A stretch of 38,671 bases of DNA. It comes from Bacteroidales bacterium (GTDB taxonomy: Bacteria > Bacteroidota > Bacteroidia > Bacteroidales > UBA932). The stretch's first letter is position 1. Each line of letters opens with the position of its first letter. Positions 26,967 to 36,117 of this stretch are shown one piece after another. The DNA is taken from assembly GCA_021443515.1 (NCBI GenBank), contig JABUTT010000126.1, forward strand, positions 1 to 38,671, written 5' to 3'. The translations under genes and the position numbers were made by a program. The notes beneath the pieces are model-generated. The model searched no databases, had not been told where the DNA came from, and was given only the letters and a program-made list of their open reading frames with translations.

Positions 26967-28915
26967 TTTCTTATCTTGTTAAAATCCCCAATAAATCCGG
27001 GATAGGATTTTTTCGTACATTCCGTGTCGTCAATCACTACGGGAGAGTCTGTGCAAAGTCCCGCAACTTTCAGTGCCATTGCAATGCGATGATCCTTGTG
27101 GGACGAGAATCTGCCTCCGTGAAGCATCATTCCGTTGAGGCTGCGATAAGCAAGAGAATGTCCCGTAATGGTCATTTCGTCATCTTCAACCTCGACTTCC
27201 ACTCCGAAATTGCGAAGCATTGAGACTATAGCCTCCGCCCTGTCGCTCTCCTTGTGTTCAAGCCTTTTCACACCCTTAAGGTGGCTCTTCCCCGCACAGA
27301 AGGCCGCGAGAACGGATATTATCAGGAAAAGGTCGGGACAGTTGTTGGCATCCACATCGAATGCTGTAAGCGGAGCCCTCTGAACAGTGATTGTGCCTTT
27401 TGAACCGTCCGTCTGGCTCATCGCCGCACCAGCATCCATCAGTATATCCATAATCGAGAGGTCTGCCTGAAGCGAAGATGTATCGACCCCCTCTATCGTG
27501 GCCTTGCCTGCAATTGCGCCTGCAACGAGGAAGTTGGCAGCGGCGCTCCAGTCTCCCTCAAGGTCGATTTTTGCTGACTTATAGCGTTTGTCTCCATATA
27601 TTGAGAACTCTATTTCGGTGCATAAATCCCAGTTACCTTCGCTGTCGATGAAGTCCTGACCACCGGAAAGTTCATTCTTGAGTCTGACTCCGAAAGCCTT
27701 CATCACATCGAGAGTTATGAACATATAGGGTATGCTCTTTGGATCTTCCACCACCATGGTCGTATTGCCTTTAAGGAGTGGCAGACTCATCAGAAGTCCC
27801 GAAATGAGTTGGGATGAATGGCGGCCGCTAATAGTCTTATGTCCCGTCTGTGGAGTGCCTGAAAGAGTGATTGGAACTGTTTCCGAATTTGCTTTCACAC
27901 CGAAGCACCCGAGCATTTCCTTAGAGCCCAAGAGTTGGCGCGCTTCGAGCGTTCCGGAGCCGTTAATTGTAACCTCTCCGGAGCAAAGCGTTGGGAGAAG
28001 CCCCATCATAAGTCTTGCGAGAAGCCCGCTTTCAGACACGTTCAGACTCTGTAAGTTAAGGCACCCCGGCTCTGCGGCTATGCCTGTGATTATGAGTTCG
28101 TCGCCAATCTTCTGAACTCTCGCACCGAGAGCCTGAGCAACAGAGAGAGCCGCCTGACAGTCTTCACAAGGGGTGTAGTGGCTAAGTACGCTCGTTCCTT
28201 CCGCAAGAGCGGCTACGACTATCGCCCTCTGGGCAAAAGACTTTGAAGCCGGCATTCTAATCGGCTCGTCAGTGGATATGAATGACGTCGTGTATATGTC
28301 CCCCGCAAGGCTGTTCTGAGGGAGTTGTCCACTAATTGCAGCTTCCTCGTCGATGGCAGCATACGTGAAAGGCGCACCCATCCTCAAGGCATCAACCCTT
28401 GTGGCAGTAGCCTGCTCGCCCGTGCAGAAGGCCACCAATGTCCCCTCGTCAAAGACCTCGTACAACTTTGCAACTTTGTCAAAATCTTCTTGAGAATATC
28501 CCTGCACCGCAATTTTCACTATATCTCCTCCGTGGCGGCGACACCTTTGGGCAACCTCTTTCAACTCCTCGAAAGATGGTGTGCAGTCAAGGTTGTGATA
28601 AGAACGGATAACGCTCGTGCCGTTTTCATGGGCGATATGCTCAATGTCCTTGGACACCGCCTTCGGCATCTCAATTTCAATATCCACATAGTTTGCTCCT
28701 GCAAGTATTGCCCTTTCAAGAAGCGTAAAACTCCTCCTTGCGCTTTCATAGTCATCCACATCTGCCCTGCATGTTGCAATCAGCGGAGTGTCCGAGAGAA
28801 AGACCTCATCGATCTCATCAAGAGAGAGATTCAGCAGGTCGAGACGAATTTCGGCCATCTCGAGTTCTGCAAGCCTTTTCAGGTCTTTCTTTCTATGAAT
28901 CGTGGTGCAAATCAT
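26963..28915 (-). CDS. Bifunctional fusion: type I 3-dehydroquinate dehydratase (N-terminal, about 26% of protein) + EPSP synthase (C-terminal)
   Basis: N-term: 'EIRLDLLNLS', 'SYHNLDCTPSFEELKEVAQ', 'GGDIVKIAVQGYS', 'FTYAAIDEEAAISGQLP' (AroD). C-term: 'MPASKSFAQRAIVVAALAEG', 'GRHSSQLISGLLMSLPLL', 'LKGVKRLEHKESDRAEAI', 'SHKDHRIAMALKVAGL' (AroA). One uninterrupted 650-aa ORF. Confidence 0.92.
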   Translation of the reverse strand: MICTTIHRKKDLKRLAELEMAEIRLDLLNLSLDEIDEVFLSDTPLIATCRADVDDYESARRSFTLLERAILAGANYVDIEIEMPKAVSKDIEHIAHENGTSVIRSYHNLDCTPSFEELKEVAQRCRRHGGDIVKIAVQGYSQEDFDKVAKLYEVFDEGTLVAFCTGEQATATRVDALRMGAPFTYAAIDEEAAISGQLPQNSLAGDIYTTSFISTDEPIRMPASKSFAQRAIVVAALAEGTSVLSHYTPCEDCQAALSVAQALGARVQKIGDELIITGIAAEPGCLNLQSLNVSESGLLARLMMGLLPTLCSGEVTINGSGTLEARQLLGSKEMLGCFGVKANSETVPITLSGTPQTGHKTISGRHSSQLISGLLMSLPLLKGNTTMVVEDPKSIPYMFITLDVMKAFGVRLKNELSGGQDFIDSEGNWDLCTEIEFSIYGDKRYKSAKIDLEGDWSAAANFLVAGAIAGKATIEGVDTSSLQADLSIMDILMDAGAAMSQTDGSKGTITVQRAPLTAFDVDANNCPDLFLIISVLAAFCAGKSHLKGVKRLEHKESDRAEAIVSMLRNFGVEVEVEDDEMTITGHSLAYRSLNGMMLHGGRFSSHKDHRIAMALKVAGLCTDSPVVIDDTECTKKSYPGFIGDFNKIRK

Positions 28916-29904
28916 AAGAGTTCGGGTTCTATGAGAACATCAACAACATCGAAAAGGTTGCGTATGGCTATGAAATGTATCTTGCCGCCTTCCATCTTCT
29001 TGTCGTTGCAGATGGCTGCGAGCATATCCGGTTTTGAATATGGGCAATCCACAGGTAGGCCGTAGGAAAGAAGTTTCTTCTTTATTACCTCGACTATTCC
29101 CGGACTTTTGCATATTCCAAGCCTTACGGAAGTCTCCGCAGAGAGCACGAGACCTATTGAAACGGCATTTCCGTGAGAAACAGCCCCGCTTGAGAGTGCC
29201 TCAATGGCGTGGGCGTAGGTATGGCCGAGATTGAGAATACGTCTTAGGTTTTGCTCTGTCTCATCAGCCTCAACTATGTCGAGTTTCGCCCTTGCAGCAG
29301 CAAAAATGGCGGCTTCCGACGGCGAGGCTCCCCTGTTCACATATTTTGCGGTAAGCACGTTGAGATTGCGTATAATCTGCATTTTCACAAGTTCTGCCCA
29401 CCCCTCAGCGGCAACTTCATCGGGAATCGACTCCCAAAGTGCAGGACAGAAGAACACGAACTTCGGCTGACGAATTGCCCCAAGCATATTCTTCAATTCT
29501 CCCACATTCACTCCGCTCTTTCCTCCAACAGCTGCATCCACAGCCCCGAGTACCGTCGTCGGCACATAACCACAGGCAACTCCCCTCTTGTAAATGGCAG
29601 CGGCAAAGCCTACAATATCGGTGGTAATGCCTCCGCCTATTCCCACTACGAGAGCCTTTCTGTCGGCATGCTTTGCAATGAGAAAATTACACACAGCCTC
29701 AACCGTGGTCATCGTCTTGGTCTTTTCAGTCGCTTCAAGAAGGAAAGTCGTGTCCTTATGCTCCTGCACATAGGCTGCGATTATGGGATTTGAATCTGCA
29801 ACCTTGGAGTCAACCACATTGAACACTCCGGAATAACCCCCAAAAAAGGAGGTCAAACCCGTAAAAGAAGCGTCTAAATGAAGGTATGAAGAGTCCAACT
29901 GCAT
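28912..29904 (-). CDS. aroB: 3-dehydroquinate synthase
   Basis: 'ALVVGIGGGITTDIVGFAAAIYKRGVACGYVPTTVLGAVDAAVGGKSGVNVGELKNMLGAIRQPKFV', 'LNLGHTYAHAIE', 'SHGNAVSIGL'. Start at 29904 preferred (upstream Met at 29958 lies beyond the predicted promoter). Confidence 0.94.
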   Translation of the reverse strand: MQLDSSYLHLDASFTGLTSFFGGYSGVFNVVDSKVADSNPIIAAYVQEHKDTTFLLEATEKTKTMTTVEAVCNFLIAKHADRKALVVGIGGGITTDIVGFAAAIYKRGVACGYVPTTVLGAVDAAVGGKSGVNVGELKNMLGAIRQPKFVFFCPALWESIPDEVAAEGWAELVKMQIIRNLNVLTAKYVNRGASPSEAAIFAAARAKLDIVEADETEQNLRRILNLGHTYAHAIEALSSGAVSHGNAVSIGLVLSAETSVRLGICKSPGIVEVIKKKLLSYGLPVDCPYSKPDMLAAICNDKKMEGGKIHFIAIRNLFDVVDVLIEPELL

Positions 29905-29923
29905 AGTTTCTGCGTATAATAGG

Positions 29924-29931
29924 CAAAGATA
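29924..29931 (-). promoter_or_regulatory. -7 element for the aroB operon
   Basis: TATCTTTG on the - strand, 19 bp upstream of the aroB ATG. Confidence 0.45.
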
Positions 29932-29943
29932 CAAAATTTTTCG

Positions 29944-29951
29944 TACCTTTG
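29944..29951 (+). promoter_or_regulatory. -7 element for tRNA-Leu
   Basis: TACCTTTG on the + strand, 36 bp upstream of the tRNA 5' end. Confidence 0.45.
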
Positions 29952-29987
29952 CACCCACGCAAAAGTCTCAGACCTTTGCAGCCACAA

Positions 29988-30069
29988 GCCCGGATGGCGG
30001 AATTGGTAGACGCGCTGGTCTCAAACACCAGTATTGAAAGATGTACCGGTTCGATCCCGGTTCCGGGCA
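29988..30069 (+). tRNA. tRNA-Leu (anticodon CAA)
   Basis: Acceptor GCCCGGA/TCCGGGC, anticodon arm CTGGT-CTCAAAC-ACCAG, long type-II variable arm, T arm ACCGG-TTCGATC-CCGGT. CCA not encoded. Confidence 0.96.
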
Positions 30070-30070
30070 C

Positions 30071-30104
30071 AAAAAGTGCGGATGTCATGTCCGCACTTTT
30101 TTTA
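30071..30104. terminator. Intrinsic (bidirectional) terminator after tRNA-Leu
   Basis: AAAAAGTGCGGA (30071-30082) / TCCGCACTTTTT (30090-30101) 12-bp perfect stem with 7-nt loop and T-tract; sits between the tRNA and the convergent GH3 gene. Confidence 0.88.
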
Positions 30105-30108
30105 TACC

Positions 30109-32208
30109 CTATTTCTTTTCGATGGTTACTTTGTGGGCGATGGCGTCCGAAGCGGTGCCGATGTAGAGTGTATAAGTTCCCGGATTTGCCTTCCATGAGT
30201 GAGATTCCACATCCCAAAATGCAAGGTCCGAAGCCTTAACCTTGAGTTCGACGGTAGTCTTGCCACCTTGAGGAATAAAAACCTTTGAGAAAGCCTTGAG
30301 TTCTTTTACAGGGCGTTCCACAGTAGGATTGTCTTCGCCTACATAAAGTTGCACAACCTCCCTGCCGTCACAAGCGCCGATATTCTTAACCTGAAGCTTT
30401 ATCACAATTTCGTCCGCATCGGTAAGTTCCTTTGATGAAAGCGAAGGCTTGCCAAGAGAGAACTTTGTGTAGGAAAGGCCGTGACCGAAAGCATAGAGAG
30501 GCTCTATTGCCTTAGCCTCATACCAACGATAACCTACAAGCACTCCCTCATCATATTCCACATCATAAATTGGAACTGTATGTTCATCCTTATTGCGCTC
30601 TCCAAGTACTGCACAAGACGGAATGTCGCACGCAGCGGGAGAATCACTGAATGATTTTTCGATGGTGAAAGGCAGTTTTCCCGAAGGACAAACCTTACCG
30701 CGTATAATGTCGGCAATGGCTGTCATACCGCTCTGTCCCGGATAGAACCCGAAAATGACGGCAGCGGCAGAGGAAACCCAGTCGGACATATTTATACCCG
30801 AGCCGCTGTTCACGAGAACTATTGTGTTCGCATTGTTTGCGACCACCTTTTTTGCAAACTCATTTTCTTTGCTTGGAAGGTCAAAAGGCCTCTCAATAGA
30901 CTCCCTGTCCATAGTTCCCACTGAAAGAAGAACAGCTGAAGCCGACCTTATTTCTTCAATGGTTGGATTTTCCTTAAACACAGCCTTGTAGCCATAATCG
31001 TTTTCAATGGCCTCGCGAAGACTTACATTGCTGTAGCCCTTCACGTCTCCTGATCCCTTGCCTCGAGGAAGTTCATCGATAAATCTTCCACACACAAGAA
31101 GTTTGCCCGAGGAAATTGATGTGGGTTTAAGTGGAAGTATGCCGTTGTTTTTAAGCAGTACAGTGCCCTCGGCTGCCACGGAATATGACCTTGCGGCATG
31201 CTCTGGGAACTTTGCCTGAAGGCTCTTGTCCCAGGCATCACGGTCGTAAAGATTGAAAGCAATACAGGTGGCAATCAAAGGACGGATCATATTCTCGATG
31301 TCCTTTTCGGTGATTTCACCCTGCTTCATCCATTGAGAAAGAGTTCCGCGAGTGATAGTGTCGTCTCCTCCCGGCATCTCGATATTCTGACCGCTGAGAA
31401 TGACTTTTTTATAGTTGTAAACCGAACGCCAGTCAGTCATGACACCTCCCCTGAAACCGAGTTCCTTACGAAGAAGACCGTTAATCACATAGTCGCTCTG
31501 ACCGCACCATTCGCCGTTCACAAGGTTGTAGGAAGTCATAACGAAGGCTAGTCCCGCATCGACTCCCGCCTTGAAAACCGGAAGATATATCTCGTGAAGC
31601 GTACGCTCGTCAACAATCACATTGCAGTTGCGGCGCTGATATTCGATATTGTTGCAGAGAAAGTGTTTCATACAGGCTGCCGTACCAGTAGTCTGCATAC
31701 CCTTGACATAGTTTGCGGCAATCTGACCGGCAAGGTAAGGGTCCTCACCCATATATTCGAAATTTCTGCCGCACTGTGAATCGCGATAGATGTTCACACC
31801 CGGACCGAGAAGCACACGGATATTTCCCGCATTACATTCCTCTCCCACATCTTTACCATAGTTCCACGCAAGAATGGGATTGAATGTCGCAGCAAGCATC
31901 ACGGGACAAGGGAAGGCGGTGGTGCGAGGCAATTGGCGAACAGTTGTGGTGTCTGCAAGTTTATTGTTGATACGCACTCCCTGTGTAGCGTCACTCAGGT
32001 ATATCGCGTTTATGCCCTTCTCGGGAATTCCCGGAAAGTAAAAACTCGAATAACCTCTTGTCATCTTGATTTTTTCCTCAAGTGTGAGGGTTGCAATAAT
32101 CTCATCAGCCTTGGAATATGCCTCATCCCAACTCATTACCATCTGGGCAGAAGCCCTGAAGCCAAGAAGAGATCCTAAAAAAGAGAGTAGAAGAGCAGTT
32201 TTTTTCAT
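30109..32208 (-). CDS. Secreted glycoside hydrolase family 3 (beta-glucosidase/beta-xylosidase-like)
   Basis: Signal peptide; 'LTLEEKIKMTRGYSSFYFPGIPEKGINAIYLSDATQGVR', 'LLGPGVNIYRDSQCGRNFEYMGEDPYLAG', 'GGVMTDWRSVYN' (nucleophile Asp), C-terminal FnIII-like domain. Confidence 0.92.
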   Translation of the reverse strand: MKKTALLLSFLGSLLGFRASAQMVMSWDEAYSKADEIIATLTLEEKIKMTRGYSSFYFPGIPEKGINAIYLSDATQGVRINNKLADTTTVRQLPRTTAFPCPVMLAATFNPILAWNYGKDVGEECNAGNIRVLLGPGVNIYRDSQCGRNFEYMGEDPYLAGQIAANYVKGMQTTGTAACMKHFLCNNIEYQRRNCNVIVDERTLHEIYLPVFKAGVDAGLAFVMTSYNLVNGEWCGQSDYVINGLLRKELGFRGGVMTDWRSVYNYKKVILSGQNIEMPGGDDTITRGTLSQWMKQGEITEKDIENMIRPLIATCIAFNLYDRDAWDKSLQAKFPEHAARSYSVAAEGTVLLKNNGILPLKPTSISSGKLLVCGRFIDELPRGKGSGDVKGYSNVSLREAIENDYGYKAVFKENPTIEEIRSASAVLLSVGTMDRESIERPFDLPSKENEFAKKVVANNANTIVLVNSGSGINMSDWVSSAAAVIFGFYPGQSGMTAIADIIRGKVCPSGKLPFTIEKSFSDSPAACDIPSCAVLGERNKDEHTVPIYDVEYDEGVLVGYRWYEAKAIEPLYAFGHGLSYTKFSLGKPSLSSKELTDADEIVIKLQVKNIGACDGREVVQLYVGEDNPTVERPVKELKAFSKVFIPQGGKTTVELKVKASDLAFWDVESHSWKANPGTYTLYIGTASDAIAHKVTIEKK

Positions 32209-32209
32209 G

Positions 32210-34357
32210 TTATTTTATTGTGAGTTCTGAACGAATGTATGGAATGTAGTTGTCAATTATCCAAAGCACGTAGCGAATATCCACGCAGACGCACTTGTTG
32301 TAACCTTCTGTGAAATCCACATCTGAAGCCAGTCCTTCAGTGTTTCCATCAAAGGCAAGACCTATGAGTTCGCCTTTTGCGTTCATAACCGGAGAACCCG
32401 AATTGCCACCGGTGATGTCGTTGTCGGTAAGAAAGTTCACTTTCATATCCTTAATCTTCTCAAGTTTGGCCTTCTGTTCATCGGTCAAAGTGAAGTCGAA
32501 TGAATATGGGTCATATTTCTCGAGAATACCCGCCACGGTTGAGAAGTAACTCTTTGAAACGCCATCCGCAGGATTGAGACTGCTCACTCTACCATAAGTT
32601 ATACGCATAGATGAGTTTGCATCAGGATATTGCGGAACACCCTTGTCGCGACGCCATTCATACACAGCGTGGGTGTATTGTTTGCCGAGAGCCGAAACGG
32701 TATTCTTGCCCTGAACCTGGGAAATTTTCTGGTTGAAGTTCACCGCTCCAATATCGTTGAAGAACACAACCATAGGATCTGAGACGAGTTCTCCGAGAGT
32801 ATGAAGGGTGTCGGCGGTGAGGAATTCGATGGCGTCTCTGCCTGTGAGGAAACTTTCCTTCCATAGATATTCGGCGAGATCGTCCGCATTCCTTCCACAT
32901 AGATTGTAGAGAGAATCCTGCGCGTGGCCCACCCAAACGGGGTCAATCAAAGAAAAATATGTCCTTATCGAGTTGGTGAACAATTCTTTCTCGAGCCTCA
33001 TGTCGCAGTTTTCATATATCCTCTGGAGATTTGCCAAACTCTTGTTGCCTTTCAAATCAATCTTCTGGTCGAAAGGTACAGCCTTTGCCGCATTGCGTCC
33101 CCTTGGGCGGAAATCTGTTACTATGTTGTTTATGCGATAGACAAAATATGTAGCCTGAGAGCCTCTGAGAAGTGTTTCCCTATAGTAACTGAGTTGCTGG
33201 TCTATCTTTGCAACCTTGGCGTAAGTCTCCCAGAGATCGTTAATCAGAGTCCCCCATTTTTCCTTTCTCTCAGGGTCGGAGTCAATCCATTTCTGGAGCT
33301 CCTTTTCCTCTTCTTTTCTCTGATCAACCACTCCGAAACGACGGATACATTTCTCCTCACCCTCGAAACATTCCTGCATATTGCTGAGAGAGAAGAATCT
33401 CTGCGCATATTTGAGAGCGATTGCAGGATTGCTTTCCATCGCGCTCTTTATGATATTCATCGTGGTCTTGCGAATCTGATTCTCAGTGTGGAGTTTGGTG
33501 TTCGCAAGATAGTCGATTTTCGCACTTGAAGAATATCTCTCGGTTGTGCCCGGATAACCTATGACCATCGAAAATGAGCCCGGCTTGTAACCCTTTGAAG
33601 AAATCGTGAGAGTCCTTGTAGGCTGGAGAGGAATGTTGTCCTCGCTGTATTTTGCAGGTTTTCCGTCAGGGGCGGTATATATTCTGTAAAGAGCAAAATC
33701 TCCCTTGTGTTGAGGCCAGTCCCAGTTGTCGATGTCGCCACCGAAGGCAGAAAGAGAAGTTGGAGGAGCAGCCACGAGTCTGACGTCGCTATACACCACA
33801 TAATATGCCATATAGTATTTCTCGCCGCTCCACATCGAGTAGAACATATTCTCAAGGCCCGGTTTTTTTAAATGTTCTTCAATGTCGCCTACAACACGGC
33901 GCATCCTCATTCCTGTAACTTCTCCCTGGTCCTTGAGATAATCTTTCACATAGTCGGTGATGTCCTCGACGCTTTTAAGAAAGAATATCTGCTTGCCCGG
34001 AATGCTGATTTCCTGAGCCCTGTTCATCGCCCAGAAGCCATCCTTGAGATAATTGTGCTCCTCTGTGCTGAGATTGAAAACATCGGAATAGGCGCAGTGG
34101 TGGTTGGTTATCATCAAGCCTTCCTTTGAAATCATACTGCCCGAGCAGCCGAACTCGAGAGACACCACGGCATCTGTCAGCGAGGCACCCTCGGCATCTG
34201 CGTTATATATCTCATTTGCGGAGAGTTTTAATCCACGAGCCCTCATATTCTTTTCGAGAGCCTTGTCGATGCTCTGAACGAGCCACATTCCCTCGTCAGC
34301 ACGCATAGTCGCAACTGACAAAAGGGTAAATAATGCTATAATTATTGCCTTTTTCAT
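32210..34357 (-). CDS. S46-family dipeptidyl-peptidase (DPP7/DPP11 type)
   Basis: Signal peptide; 'EGMWLVQSIDKALEKNMRARGLKLSANEIYNADAEGASLTDAVVSLEFGCSGSMISKEGLMITNHHCAYSDV' and 'NDITGGNSGSPVMNAKGELIGLAFDGN'. Confidence 0.93.
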   Translation of the reverse strand: MKKAIIIALFTLLSVATMRADEGMWLVQSIDKALEKNMRARGLKLSANEIYNADAEGASLTDAVVSLEFGCSGSMISKEGLMITNHHCAYSDVFNLSTEEHNYLKDGFWAMNRAQEISIPGKQIFFLKSVEDITDYVKDYLKDQGEVTGMRMRRVVGDIEEHLKKPGLENMFYSMWSGEKYYMAYYVVYSDVRLVAAPPTSLSAFGGDIDNWDWPQHKGDFALYRIYTAPDGKPAKYSEDNIPLQPTRTLTISSKGYKPGSFSMVIGYPGTTERYSSSAKIDYLANTKLHTENQIRKTTMNIIKSAMESNPAIALKYAQRFFSLSNMQECFEGEEKCIRRFGVVDQRKEEEKELQKWIDSDPERKEKWGTLINDLWETYAKVAKIDQQLSYYRETLLRGSQATYFVYRINNIVTDFRPRGRNAAKAVPFDQKIDLKGNKSLANLQRIYENCDMRLEKELFTNSIRTYFSLIDPVWVGHAQDSLYNLCGRNADDLAEYLWKESFLTGRDAIEFLTADTLHTLGELVSDPMVVFFNDIGAVNFNQKISQVQGKNTVSALGKQYTHAVYEWRRDKGVPQYPDANSSMRITYGRVSSLNPADGVSKSYFSTVAGILEKYDPYSFDFTLTDEQKAKLEKIKDMKVNFLTDNDITGGNSGSPVMNAKGELIGLAFDGNTEGLASDVDFTEGYNKCVCVDIRYVLWIIDNYIPYIRSELTIK

Positions 34358-34360
34358 AAT

Positions 34361-36070
34361 CTATTTTGCTTCAAGAACTTTACCGTGGTCGAGAGCAGTA
34401 GCCTTCTTCCAGTACTCAGTATATTCGGGATGCAGAATCTTGCCCTCTTCAGTCAGGACATTGCCATCTATGAACTTGACGGTAATCCTCTCTTCAAGGT
34501 TGCACCAGTATTCAAACATAGTGTTGGCGGCACCCACACACTCGCTTGTAACATATTCCTTAACAGCTGCTAGAGGGTCTTCTGTTGGGTTCTTCTTGCC
34601 GAAAACACGCCTTATGAACTTATTTTGTTTTGCCAAGGCGGCGTTGTAAAGTTCGGTTGCTTCGGCATCGATTCTCACGATTTCCTCTGCCATCTTATTC
34701 TCCCAGGTGTCTATTTCTTTTCTTACCTCCGGAGCCATTTGATTATACATTTTGTAGCAGTCGTTTGCCACGCGGTTGTTAATCCAGAATGAACTCTTTG
34801 CATAGTGGCTTATGTCTCCGTTGCCTTCGCGATAACATTCAGGTATGTCACTTACACAGGCATAGATTGGAGTAAGGTATGAAGTTGCGGCATCGTCTGT
34901 TCCGAACCAGGTTACAGGAGCTATGACATCAGGAACATTGTTGCGGACCTGCGCTACGAACCAGAAAGCAGTCTGCTGGGTGGCAATAGCCCTTTCGTTG
35001 ATATAAGTCTTGCCGTTATATTCCCAAGACATAGGTCTCCAACGATATGGAAGAGCGTTTCCGCCCGCGCCTATATCCTTTGTCATATCCATAGGAGTTC
35101 CTTCGAAATGGTCTCTCATGACGTCTGCAAGCATCTTCACGCTCACAGGCTTTGCAGGCTTGATGAAAAGAGGAAAACGATTTGCGGCATTGTAGCCCAT
35201 CGCATAGTCCAGATATTTTGAAGCGCTGTCGGTGACTTCTTTGCCTTTCTCGTTGAGATAGGTGAACTTGCCCTCGCCAAGAATGTTGAAGCCTGACCAT
35301 ACACGAGCCTCGCATGCCCTCATTCCGCTGAAGTCGAGCGGATTATAGGCATCTGCAAAACTGAAATCTTTGTCCTTGCCGGAGAAGTAGCCCTTCCCTC
35401 TTGCCAATGAAATCACATCCTCGGCATAGAGGCAGTTCTCCTTGTCGTTGAGAGGGAAGGTGGTGATTCTTGCCTGGTTTGCGTGACCGCAGATGTAGCC
35501 ATCTGGGACCCTTCTTGCTACCCATACGATACCTTTCTTGCCTTTTCCACGGCCTATAAGGTCCATAACCCAGACCTCGTTCTTGTCGGCGATTGAGAAA
35601 CTTTCTCCTTCTGACACATAGCCGTATTCATCGGCAAGAGAAACTATCACTTCTATCGCCTCTCGCGCGGAAGCAGACCGCTCAAGAGCGATGTAAATCA
35701 ATGAACCATAGTCAAGTCCGCCACATTCAAAATCCCAAAGATCTTCACGGCCGCCATAGGTTGTTTCGCCTATTATGACGCCCATTTCATTTATATTGCC
35801 GACTCTCTGGTAGGTGTGGCTTGCCTCAGGTATGTCACGGAGATATTTTCCACTATCCCATTCATATACGGGACGCATTGCGCCCTTATCGTGAGAAGCT
35901 GCCTTGCGGAAATACAGGCTGCCATACATTCCGTGAGAATCCGCAGAATATGAAATCATTGTACTGCCGTCTGCGCTTGCACCCTTTGTAATCAGGAAAT
36001 TGGTGCAGCAGAAAACGTTTTGAACTGAAAGCAGAATAAATAATACTGCAAGAGAAACTACTTTTTTCAT
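34361..36070 (-). CDS. C69-family dipeptidase (PepD-like, Ntn-type), exported
   Basis: Signal peptide ending '...SVQNVFC|CTNFLITKGASADGSTMISYSADSH' with N-terminal Cys nucleophile; 'MGVIIGETTYGGR', 'GLDYGSLIYIALERSASAREAI'. Start 36070 chosen over 36112. Confidence 0.88.
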   Translation of the reverse strand: MKKVVSLAVLFILLSVQNVFCCTNFLITKGASADGSTMISYSADSHGMYGSLYFRKAASHDKGAMRPVYEWDSGKYLRDIPEASHTYQRVGNINEMGVIIGETTYGGREDLWDFECGGLDYGSLIYIALERSASAREAIEVIVSLADEYGYVSEGESFSIADKNEVWVMDLIGRGKGKKGIVWVARRVPDGYICGHANQARITTFPLNDKENCLYAEDVISLARGKGYFSGKDKDFSFADAYNPLDFSGMRACEARVWSGFNILGEGKFTYLNEKGKEVTDSASKYLDYAMGYNAANRFPLFIKPAKPVSVKMLADVMRDHFEGTPMDMTKDIGAGGNALPYRWRPMSWEYNGKTYINERAIATQQTAFWFVAQVRNNVPDVIAPVTWFGTDDAATSYLTPIYACVSDIPECYREGNGDISHYAKSSFWINNRVANDCYKMYNQMAPEVRKEIDTWENKMAEEIVRIDAEATELYNAALAKQNKFIRRVFGKKNPTEDPLAAVKEYVTSECVGAANTMFEYWCNLEERITVKFIDGNVLTEEGKILHPEYTEYWKKATALDHGKVLEAK

Positions 36071-36117
36071 TCTATTTGTTAACTTTGCATTTCGCAAAGG
36101 CAAAATTAACATTTTTT

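Noticed and set aside
29905-29958. N-terminal extension of aroB in the ORF track (MGAKVRKILYLCLLYAET)
   Set aside because: It overlaps the predicted -7 element, and the family N-terminus fits the Met at 29904.
30109-30217. 3' part of the 29810-30217 - strand ORF over the tRNA
   Set aside because: Spurious ORF running through tRNA-Leu and its terminator; no coding motifs.
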